Of a DNA stretch of 64,000 bases, positions 53,490-62,100 are shown piece by piece. Every line of letters begins with the position of its first letter. Within the stretch, counting starts at the first letter, position 1. Below the pieces are notes generated by a model, which was not told the origin of the DNA, did no database searches, and saw nothing but the letters and a program-made list of their open reading frames with translations. Made by a program: the position numbers and the translations under genes. The stretch is from Nocardia lijiangensis NBRC 108240 (GTDB taxonomy: Bacteria; Actinomycetota; Actinomycetes; Mycobacteriales; Mycobacteriaceae): assembly GCF_001613045.1 (NCBI RefSeq), contig NZ_BDBP01000033.1:1-64000 (forward strand), written 5' to 3'.

Positions 53490-54220
53490 CACAACCCGCA
53501 CGACGGGGCCGGATGCCCGCGGTGAACGACGCGGACATCCGGCGAGTGGCCAGGGCCGTGCTGGCCGAACACGGCCCCGAGGCGCTGACCCTGCGCGCCA
53601 TCGCGCGCGATCTCGGCATCACCGCGCCCGCGCTCTATCGCTACTACGCCTCCCGCGAGGATCTGGTCGCGGCGCTGCGCCGCGATATCTGCGTGGACCT
53701 GGCGGACGAACTCGCCGGGCAGGTCGCCGAACTCCCCGACGACGGCGTCGTGCAGTTGTTCGCCATCTGCAAGGGCTTTCGGCGCTGGGCCCTCACCCAT
53801 CCGCACGAATTCACCCTGGTCTTCGCCTCGCCGACCGGTGAAAGCCCCGGCGGGATACGGCAATTCGACGAACCCTTCGGCCGCGTCTTCCTCGGCGCGG
53901 CGGGCCGGTTGCTCACCACCTACGACCTGGTGACCCCGTCGACCGACACGATCCCCGCCGCGTTGCGCGAGGATCTGATCGGGTTCCAGACCGACCTGCT
54001 CGCCATGCTCGCCGAATCGGGCCAGAAGTTCCCCGCCGAGAAACTCGACCTGGGGGTGGCGTATCTGATGATGACGCTGTGGGCACGGTTGTACGGGCAC
54101 GTCACCCTCGAGGTGTTCGGCAACTATCCGATGCCGGTCAGCGATCCGGACGTGCTCTTCGACGCCACCCTCGCCGACCTCGCGGCCGGCATCGGGCTGG
54201 CCGGGCCCCAGCTCCTCTAG
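53486..54220 (+). CDS. TetR-family regulator cotranscribed with the P450
   Basis: 244 residues from ATG 53486, overlapping the P450 stop by four bases. Helix-turn-helix: VARAVLAEHGPEALTLR, AIARDLGITAPALYRYYAS, REDLVAALRRDICVDLADE. The C-terminal domain (with FRRWALTHPHEFTLVFASP) is the WHG type found in many actinobacterial TetR proteins. Being translated together with the P450 it may sense its product and act as a feedback regulator, but its operator is not obvious. Confidence 0.88.
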   Translation: MTQPARRGRMPAVNDADIRRVARAVLAEHGPEALTLRAIARDLGITAPALYRYYASREDLVAALRRDICVDLADELAGQVAELPDDGVVQLFAICKGFRRWALTHPHEFTLVFASPTGESPGGIRQFDEPFGRVFLGAAGRLLTTYDLVTPSTDTIPAALREDLIGFQTDLLAMLAESGQKFPAEKLDLGVAYLMMTLWARLYGHVTLEVFGNYPMPVSDPDVLFDATLADLAAGIGLAGPQLL

Positions 54221-54344
54221 GCCCGGTACGCGGCCGTGTCGCTCGATCGCCCGGGAAGAGAGGTAGCGCACTACTCAGGACCCGAGCGGCCGCCGGGTGG
54301 ATAACTGAGGGGTACGTTTTCCCTGCGATTGCGGCGGTGCCGTC

Positions 54345-56135
54345 ATGAGCGACGACGCGCTCTGGACCGATCGCGTGCTCTGCGCGCTCGGCGAGCTCTC
54401 CTCGCTGTACGTGAAGATCGATGAGCAGGCGGTGCTGACGATGGTCGCCGCCCGGTTCGCGTCGCGGTTCGACGCGCGGGCGCGGCTGTACGAGGAGGAC
54501 AAACCTGCCTGGCACCACCGGGTCGCCGAGTCGCTGGACCGGCTCACCACCCGCGGATGGGTCGACGCACTGCACCTGACCGCCGCGGGCCGGGACGCGT
54601 TTCCGGCCGCCTGCACCCGATCCAGGGATGTTCCCGAACGCGACCTCGTCGCGGCCGAGCCGAGCTCCGAACTACTCCTCGCCGGGGTGCTGACGCCGCC
54701 GTTGCGGGAACGGTTCATCGCGCGGGACGACCACCGGACACGCTCGCCGGAGCCGATCCCCATCATGCTCGAGCTCAACCTGCATTTCGTCGGCGGGCCG
54801 CGGGCGGCGATGGCTCGCGTCGACCAGCTGTGGCGGTACCTGGACACCGACGGAGCCCCGCGTCCGCTCGCCGACGAGTACGCGGTCGGCGAGCTCACCA
54901 CCACCCAGATCGAGGGCTTGGTGACGGCCGACGCCGTCGGCATCGAGTGGCACGACCGCGCGATCTACCGGGTCTGGCCCGACTTCGACGTCCGCGCACA
55001 GATCGACACCTCGGCACGGACGATCAAGGCCACCGCCGCGCAGCGGTCGTTCAACAGCTTCGGCGACGGAATCGTCTGGGCCGTCATCGATTCCGGCATC
55101 CAGGGCGACCATCCGCACTTTCAGGGCTATCACACGCTCGACGACCCGGAGGTGCGGGGTCTGCACCGTGACTTCACCGATCCCGGGGGCGATCCGCTGA
55201 AAGACGAGAGCGGGCACGGCACCCATGTCGCCGGGATCATCGCGGGCGGACTCGAGCTCTGGGACGGCAAACCCGAGCACATCCTCGTCACGGAGCGCAG
55301 GCACAACGTCGCGGAACCTGGCATGCCGGTAGTGAAGCCGAGGCCGTTCGGCAGCCCGGCATCCCTCGCGGGCATCGCACCGCGCGCGAAGCTGTTGAGC
55401 CTCAAGGTACTCAGCGGCGGCGGGAACCTCATCGCCCGCACCACGCGGGTGATCGAGGCGCTCGCCTACGTGCGGGAGCTCAACGCCGTCGGCGGGAAAC
55501 TGTCGCGCATCCACGGCGTCAACCTCAGCCTCGGCTACGAGTTCGACCCCGAATGGTTCGGATGCGGTCACAGCCCGCTCTGTATCGAGGTGGACAAGCT
55601 CGTGCGCTCCGGCGTCGTCGTGGTGGTCGCCTCGGGAAACTCCGGCTACATCACGCTCGATCCGCGGATGTCGGACGTCAAGAAATTCAGCGCGGCAATG
55701 ACCATCAACGACCCCGGCAACGCCGAGCGCGCCATCACGGTGGGCTCCACACACAAGGACGCGCCGCATTCCTTCGGCATCTCGTACTTCTCGTCGCGAG
55801 GACCGACCGCGGACGGGCGGTGCAAACCCGATCTCGTCGCCCCCGGCGAGCGGATCGCCTCGGCCGCCGCGGGCGAAATGCTGTTGCCGGTCAAGCGCAC
55901 GCTCGAGCACGGCGTCGACGGCATGGCGATCTATGTCGAGCACACCGGCACCAGCATGGCCGCCCCGCACGTCTCCGGTGCGGTCGCGGCGTTCCTCTCG
56001 GTACAGCGCGAGTTCATCGGCGATCCCGAGGCCATCAAGCGCATCTTCGTCGACTCGGCGACCTCGCTGGGCCGCGATCGCGCGTTCCAGGGCGGCGGGC
56101 TCGTGGACCTCATGCGCGCCCTGCAATCAGTGTGA
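54345..56135 (+). CDS. Intracellular subtilisin-like serine protease (S8)
   Basis: 596 residues. The S8 triad is complete: Asp249 in VWAVIDSGIQGDH, His291 in SGHGTHVAGIIAGG, Ser537 in TGTSMAAPHVSGA, plus the oxyanion segment VVASGNSGY. There is no signal peptide or propeptide-like secretion signal. Instead the first about 90 residues look like a winged helix (VLCALGELSSLYVKIDEQAV, WHHRVAESLDRLTTRGWVDA), followed by an extra domain to about 235. A protease with its own N-terminal sensing or docking region is likely. 21 bases separate it from the hydrolase gene, so they form one operon. Confidence 0.9.
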   Translation: MSDDALWTDRVLCALGELSSLYVKIDEQAVLTMVAARFASRFDARARLYEEDKPAWHHRVAESLDRLTTRGWVDALHLTAAGRDAFPAACTRSRDVPERDLVAAEPSSELLLAGVLTPPLRERFIARDDHRTRSPEPIPIMLELNLHFVGGPRAAMARVDQLWRYLDTDGAPRPLADEYAVGELTTTQIEGLVTADAVGIEWHDRAIYRVWPDFDVRAQIDTSARTIKATAAQRSFNSFGDGIVWAVIDSGIQGDHPHFQGYHTLDDPEVRGLHRDFTDPGGDPLKDESGHGTHVAGIIAGGLELWDGKPEHILVTERRHNVAEPGMPVVKPRPFGSPASLAGIAPRAKLLSLKVLSGGGNLIARTTRVIEALAYVRELNAVGGKLSRIHGVNLSLGYEFDPEWFGCGHSPLCIEVDKLVRSGVVVVVASGNSGYITLDPRMSDVKKFSAAMTINDPGNAERAITVGSTHKDAPHSFGISYFSSRGPTADGRCKPDLVAPGERIASAAAGEMLLPVKRTLEHGVDGMAIYVEHTGTSMAAPHVSGAVAAFLSVQREFIGDPEAIKRIFVDSATSLGRDRAFQGGGLVDLMRALQSV

Positions 56136-56156
56136 AATTCCCGGAAGGACCACGAC

Positions 56157-57494
56157 ATGACCGAGACCATCGCGGGCCGCCCGTTCTGGCGGCTCGTTTT
56201 CGACAAGGACGGCGACGCCGACCAGCAGCTGGTCGCCGCGCTGACCGAGGAGCGCGCCGCGCTCGGCGTCACCGACCTGGTGATGTTCTCGCACGGCTGG
56301 AACAACGGTCAGGACACCGCGATTCGGCTCTACCAGCGCTGGTTCGACCTGCTCGCCGCCCACCTGGGCGCCGAACGCAAGGTGGGATTCGTCGGCATCC
56401 TCTGGCCCTCGCAGCTGTGGCGCGACGAGCCGATTCCCGACCTCGAGCCGACGCCGCGACCGGCCGAAGGCGGTGGCGCGGCCGCGACCGGTACGACACC
56501 GACCGTGCACGCCGGTTCGCCCACCCTCGAGCCCGAGGTCCTCGCCGACCTGAAGAGCTTGTTCCCCGACGGCGCAACGGAACTCGACACGATCGCCGAG
56601 CTGCTCGCGTCGCCGCCGACGCGGGAGACGGCCGAGCTGCTCTTCGCGCAGTTGCGCGCGTTGCACGCGGCCACGTCGGAGGGATTCGCCGACGGCGAGG
56701 TCACCGCGTCCGAGCCGGGCATGCTCGACACCGATCGCGATCCGGTGGACCTGTTCACCGAGTTCGCCGCCAAGCTCGCCGACACCGGCGTCGAATTCGA
56801 GTCCGAGGGCGGGGCGGCAGGCGGGATCGGCGACTTCGTATCCCGCGGCCTCAACGGCGCCAAGGAGGCGCTGCGGCAGCTGAGCTACTGGACGATGAAG
56901 AACCGTGCGGGCGTGGTCGGCCGCACCGGCCTCGGCCCGGTCATCGCGAAACTCGCGGCGGGCGACGGCGGGGTGCGGGTGCACCTCGTCGGCCACAGCT
57001 TCGGCGGCCGCGTCGTCGCCTACGCGCTCGACGGACTCGGCGACACCGACGGGTCACCGGTCAGGTCGATCACCCTGTTGCAGGGCGCGTTCTCCCGGTT
57101 CGCCTTCACCGGCGCCTTGCCGTTCCGCGACGGCAGCGGCGCGCTCGCAGGCCGCCTCGACAGGGTGAACGGGCCGCTGTCGGTGTGCTTTTCGAGTCAC
57201 GACTCGGCGCTCGGGGTCATGTACCCGCTGGCCTCGCTCGCCGCGCGCGACGACGCGGCCGAAGCCGAGGACAAGCTCTTCCGCTACCGAGCCATGGGTT
57301 CCCACGGCGCCTTCGACGCCGACCGGCAGCCTCTCGGCGGCGTCGGCACCGCCTACCCGTTCCAGCCGCACCGCATCCTGAACCTCGATGCCTCGGAGGT
57401 CGTCACCGCGGGCGGACCGCCTTCCGGAGCGCACAGCGACATCTTCAAGACCGAACTCGCCTGGGTCGTCGCCACCGCGGGCGGGCTGACGTAG
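56157..57494 (+). CDS. Large alpha/beta hydrolase, operon partner of the S8 protease
   Basis: 445 residues. VMFSHGWNNGQDTAIRLYQ gives the oxyanion HG region and VHLVGHSFGGRVVAYAL the nucleophile Ser281 in GHSFG. Between them lies an insert of about 200 residues rich in Glu, Ala and Thr. After the nucleophile come the ITLLQGAFSRFAF strand and SVCFSSHDSALG, and a late SHGAFDA may hold the acid/His pair. No signal peptide. The protease-hydrolase pairing echoes the hydrolase/caspase pairing at 15.5 kb. Ribosome site GGAAGGACCACGAC is visible upstream. Confidence 0.8.
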   Translation: MTETIAGRPFWRLVFDKDGDADQQLVAALTEERAALGVTDLVMFSHGWNNGQDTAIRLYQRWFDLLAAHLGAERKVGFVGILWPSQLWRDEPIPDLEPTPRPAEGGGAAATGTTPTVHAGSPTLEPEVLADLKSLFPDGATELDTIAELLASPPTRETAELLFAQLRALHAATSEGFADGEVTASEPGMLDTDRDPVDLFTEFAAKLADTGVEFESEGGAAGGIGDFVSRGLNGAKEALRQLSYWTMKNRAGVVGRTGLGPVIAKLAAGDGGVRVHLVGHSFGGRVVAYALDGLGDTDGSPVRSITLLQGAFSRFAFTGALPFRDGSGALAGRLDRVNGPLSVCFSSHDSALGVMYPLASLAARDDAAEAEDKLFRYRAMGSHGAFDADRQPLGGVGTAYPFQPHRILNLDASEVVTAGGPPSGAHSDIFKTELAWVVATAGGLT

Positions 57495-57505
57495 CGGAGC
57501 GCGGC

Positions 57506-59122
57506 TTACGGCCAGGCCTCCGACGGGCGCACGATGTCGAAGGCCAGGCCGCTCGAGCTCTCGCCGCGGCCCGGGTTCTTCTCGCGCCGGACCCACGTGT
57601 GCCACGAGCCGTCGAACCAGCGGGCGAGCACCGGCCTCCGGGTGATGAGCGCACCCTCGCGCGGGACCTCCTCCTCGTGCACCCAGGTGTCCGAGTTCAG
57701 CAGCCGCCCCGCCGGTTTCGACGTCACGTCCGGCTGCGACAGCTCGACGAGCGCGAACCGGATCGACGCGGGCGAGAGCGCGTGCGGCACGAGCGGCAGC
57801 CAGTAGTCCGGCACGATGGTCTGCACCGCGTAGGAGCCCGCCGGATTCGGTGGCGGCGGAGTGGGTTTGCTCCGCTCCCAGAGCTCGGCGCGGTCGATCT
57901 CCTCGCCGCGAGGGCCGGTGCAGGATCGCTCGATCGCCCACGCCAGGTTGGCCAGCTCGTCGCGGGCCAGCGACACCACCTCGGCGGGGTCGCCGACGGC
58001 CCCGCGTTCGGACGGCATCACCAGCAGTCCGTCGTCGGTTCCGGTGACGGTGAACAGATTCCACTGCTCGTCCGCGGAACCGGCGCGCTCGATCACATGC
58101 CTGCCGCCGAAGGTGTCCGTGACGACGAACTCGCCGATCGTGGTGAACGACCCGGCGGGCACCTCGACCGGCACCATGAACCAGTCGTTGCCGTAGACGG
58201 TGCCGAACCCGATCAACAGCAGCCGGCCGGTGTCGAGGGTGTCGACGGCGGCCGAGCCGAAGTCGATCTGCGCGTCCTCCATCTCCCAGAAGCGGTCCGC
58301 CGGAATACCGCCGAACCGGACGGTCGCGGCGAGCGCCTCGTGCCGGAAGAAGTACGGCGTTGTGGTAGCGGCAGGTTCGGCCTCCGGGTCGCGGTCGACG
58401 GTGAACCAGTCCAGTCCGTCGCCCAGGTATTCGTCGGCGTGGAAGACGTTGTCGCCGATCGAGAAGTCCGCCCGGTGCTCGAACCGGTGCGGGTCGAACG
58501 TGTCGGGCGCCTCGACGGGCAGCATGCCGAGCCACCACTCCAGCCACGTGGCGCCGACCCCGGACAGCCCGGCGACCCGCAGGCCGCCGCCCGCCAGGTC
58601 CTGCGCGAGCCGGGCGGCGTCCGGGACCTTCCGCTCGAGCAAGGTCACCACATCGAGCGGCTCACCCTGCGCCTGCGGAAATCCGTACTCGGCGAGCACG
58701 TCGGGTAGCCGCGCCGAGAGCCCCGCCTCGTCCAGCAGGCGCACGAAATGCACACCGCCCTCGACCCGTAACCGCTCGTCCGGCGCTGCGGCGTCCTCCG
58801 ATTCGATCAACGCGTCGAGCGGGCCCGACGCCGGGGTGTAGGGCACCCACTGCCCGTCGACGTCCAGCTCGTCGGCCGGACCTCCGGGCCGCCACGCGCT
58901 GATCGGGACGCTCCGCCCGGCGAGTTCGACGAGCACGGGCGAGGCCGCGTCCTGCGCCGCGAATTCGCCGAGCTGCCACTGCCGGGTCAACGCCCACGCG
59001 GGATCGTGAATCCGGGCCGAGAGCCCGGTCTGCACCTCGTTGGTCCGCGGGAGCGGTTCCACCCGGAAGGTGTCGTCGGCGCGGAAGAGGAAATTACCGA
59101 GGATGTCGTGGGTTCGTCGCAT
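57506..59122 (-). CDS. Uncharacterised protein with RQWQLGEF motif
   Basis: 538 residues from ATG 59122, four bases after the stop of the LysM gene. N-terminal FLFRADDTFRVEPLPRTNEV and IHDPAWALTRQWQLGEFAAQ look like a conserved signature of a bacterial family I have seen without a function. The rest is soluble, acidic, with alternating strands and few helices, and a Trp-rich end (ARWFDGSWHTWVRREKN). No signal peptide, membrane segment or enzyme motif recognised. Coupled to the giant LysM-repeat gene and convergent with the hydrolase gene (11-base gap), so it probably works with the LysM protein. Confidence 0.7.
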   Translation of the reverse strand: MRRTHDILGNFLFRADDTFRVEPLPRTNEVQTGLSARIHDPAWALTRQWQLGEFAAQDAASPVLVELAGRSVPISAWRPGGPADELDVDGQWVPYTPASGPLDALIESEDAAAPDERLRVEGGVHFVRLLDEAGLSARLPDVLAEYGFPQAQGEPLDVVTLLERKVPDAARLAQDLAGGGLRVAGLSGVGATWLEWWLGMLPVEAPDTFDPHRFEHRADFSIGDNVFHADEYLGDGLDWFTVDRDPEAEPAATTTPYFFRHEALAATVRFGGIPADRFWEMEDAQIDFGSAAVDTLDTGRLLLIGFGTVYGNDWFMVPVEVPAGSFTTIGEFVVTDTFGGRHVIERAGSADEQWNLFTVTGTDDGLLVMPSERGAVGDPAEVVSLARDELANLAWAIERSCTGPRGEEIDRAELWERSKPTPPPPNPAGSYAVQTIVPDYWLPLVPHALSPASIRFALVELSQPDVTSKPAGRLLNSDTWVHEEEVPREGALITRRPVLARWFDGSWHTWVRREKNPGRGESSSGLAFDIVRPSEAWP

Positions 59123-59126
59123 GGTC

Positions 59127-62100
59127 TCACTCCGCCAACTCGAGCCAGAAGTCGTGCAATATCGAATGCGGTCTGCCGAACACCGGAGGCCGGACGACAG
59201 GCAGGATGTCGTCGAGGAGCGGAAGATCTCCCAGGTCGACGGCGCGCAGTTTGGCCGATTCCAAGGTGTCGCGTACCACGAGGGCGAGCACGTCGGCCGT
59301 CCAGCCGCGCTTCGGGTCCGGCGGCACCGCGAGCAGGATCGCCTGCGGCGCTTTGGCATCCGGCCGATCGAAATGGAACGACACCCCGGTCATCTCGGAC
59401 TCCGCCGGGACGGGTTCGGGGCCGACCTTCGTGGGGGACAGGCTGTACGAGCCCGGCAGCACCTCGACCCACTCGTCGAACACGATCCCGGCGACCGGCC
59501 CGTTCGACGGAACAGGGAAGGGCCGATGGGTCACGAGATGTTCGCGCGCGGCGGGTCGCTCGGTGGGCGTGAAAGGCGCACCGATCCACGGCCCGCCGCC
59601 GGGAAGCTGCGAGACGGCCAGCGGGCACGGTCGTCCGGATCGGGCCCCCGCCAGCATGAGCGTCTCGTGCCAGGTGCGGGTGGCCGGACGGATGGTGGCG
59701 AAGCGGCGGACCCACTCCGCGATCGACGAGCCAAGGAGGGCGGGCTGGGCGGACGGGATCGCGGCGCCGGCGAGCAGCGGAGCGATCGGCAGGCCGGTCC
59801 CGAGGAAATCGCTCAGCGCCAAGGTCACTGCGCCGATCCAGCCCGCGTCGTCGGTCTGCGAGACGGCCGTGGCCAGCCGTCCGGGATCGGAGTCGATGCC
59901 GAGTTCCGCCCGGTTCTGGGCGGGGGTGACGGTGTCGACGAACGCGCGCAGCCGCCCGCGCACTTCCGCCATGTCCGGTGTGAGCCTGGTCGGCCCCTCC
60001 CCCACCAGGTGCGCGGGCGTCAGCGCCTGCGCGCTGGCGAGCAGCCGTTGCACCCGCCGGGCGATCTCACGGAGTTCGAGCCAGTCGCCGCCGTATTCGA
60101 TGGCGCCCGAATCGAATCCGGCGAGCTCGGCGACCCGCCGATCCAGTCGCCGGTGGGCGTCGCTCGCCGCGTCCAGCGCGAACCCCAGCGCGCCGACCTC
60201 GAGCTCCTCGGCGGAGAAGGAGAAGGTCATGGCGCTGCCGACGCGGTGCGCGGACAGTCGCCATCCGCTCGCGGGCCCGAGCACCGCGGCGACCCAGGCT
60301 TCGACGCGCGGATCGAGTTTCGCGAACGCGTCGCGCGCCCAACCCGCGGGCAGCGCCGGATCGGCGGGCAGCAGCGTCGCGGCCCGGTGGGTGACCGGGC
60401 TGCCGCGGTGCGGGGTGCGCAGCACATCGAATCGGTCCGGCACGTCGGTTCCCTGGCCGAGAGTGTCCGCGGCGATCCCGGCGCGCATCGGGTTGCCGCC
60501 GACGAGCTGGTGCACGCTTTCGGCGAGCAGCAGATCACCGACGGCGTCGAGCGCGTCGACGAGATCATCGAGCATCGGACGCGCCCGATCGTCCGGAATC
60601 ACCAGCGTCCCCCCGGCATGCGCGCGGGCGAGCGCCATTCCGTCGACCACGTTGACCGGTGCGATCGCCTCCGCGCTACGCCGCCACAGCTCGGCCTGCG
60701 CCGCTTGTGCGTCGGCGGGCTCCGGCACGACCGGCGTGGGAAAGTTCTTGCGGTAGAACTCCTTCAGCTGGTCCAGGCGCGCGTCGTGCAGCGCGCGCTC
60801 GAAGCGATAGCCGAGCAGGGCGCCCAGATTCTGTCCGCGCCGCACACCGCCCAACAGCCAGCGCGCCGTGCGCGCCCGGCGCGACGTCAGGTCCACCGCC
60901 AGGGAGCCGCTGCGGTCGTGCGCGAGGAATCCCGAGCGCAGCACCGCGGCGGTCGCGGCATGGTGCTGCGACGGGGCGTGAATGTAGCCGTCGCTCACCC
61001 GGCCCGGGTTACGGTGCAGGTTCTCCACCCATCCATAGCCGCCGAGCCGGATGCCGGTCGCGCCGGCAGCGCGCGTGTCGGCGAGCCGTTTGGTCGCGAG
61101 TGAGGTCGCCCACGCGTCCCACCGATGCGAATAGATGTCGAGGACCTCCATCAGCAGCGGCAGGAACCGATCGGCGGGAACCTGCTCCAGCGCAGCCAAT
61201 CCGGCGAGCACGGCCGCCGCCCCCGCCCGTTTGCCGCGGGCGTGGTCGCGCTTGGCGTCGAGGTCGTCCCTCGGCGTATCGGGGAACGACACCTTCTGGA
61301 TGATGAGATCGTCGATCAGCCCGGGGATGTCGAGCGCGTCGCGCAAGGGCTCGCTCGCCTCGTCGAAAAGATGCGTCCGGAGATTGTCCTTGAATGTCAG
61401 CGCCGGGATGAAGTCTTCCTCGCCGGGAAAGCCGAACAGGTCCGGCTTGCGCTGTTCGTCCTCGCCGTGCAGCACGGGGATCGGCCACGACTCGTCGTAG
61501 GCCGCGAGGCGCCGCTCGTATTCGGCCTCGGTGAGGCCTTCTTCGAGGATCGCGAGCGCGTCGGCCAGGTGTTTTCTGCTGCGCGCGAAGAACTCCGGAT
61601 ATCCCGCGGCGTTCGGGGTGAGTCGTTCTGCGACCTTCGCGAAGTCCGCGGGCGTCCGGTCCGACGTCCACGCGAGGTGACTGATCAACGGTGTCGTGGT
61701 CGCCCAGCGCAGGCCGGACCGGAAATCGATGCCGCCGACCGAGAGCACCGGTCCCGGCGCGCGGCGACCGATCTCGAGCCCGTCCAATGTCTCGGTCATC
61801 TTGTCGAACTTGTCGAGCCCGCCCGCGGGCGAGAGCACCCGGCGGATGACGAGGTTGTTCGAGACCGGCAGCCGCGTCATCGCCTCGGCGGCGAGCCGGT
61901 CGGCGGGCTGCCCGTCGGTCACCCGCGGTATCCACCCCGAGATGAGCGCGGCGCGCCAATGATGGCGCAGCCGAAGCAACCACGGCGCCAGCAGGGCGTC
62001 CGGCGCGTCCGAGCGCTGTGATCGCCATTCGTCCACGGTCGACACCGGGAGAATGCCGTAGGGCTGGCGGCCGACGCGGATCGTCGGCAGCGGACCTCGG

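Noticed and set aside
55553..58708. 1051-residue plus-strand frame spanning protease, hydrolase and the opposite gene
   Set aside because: Arg-rich, out of frame with two well-supported genes and crossing into a gene on the other strand.
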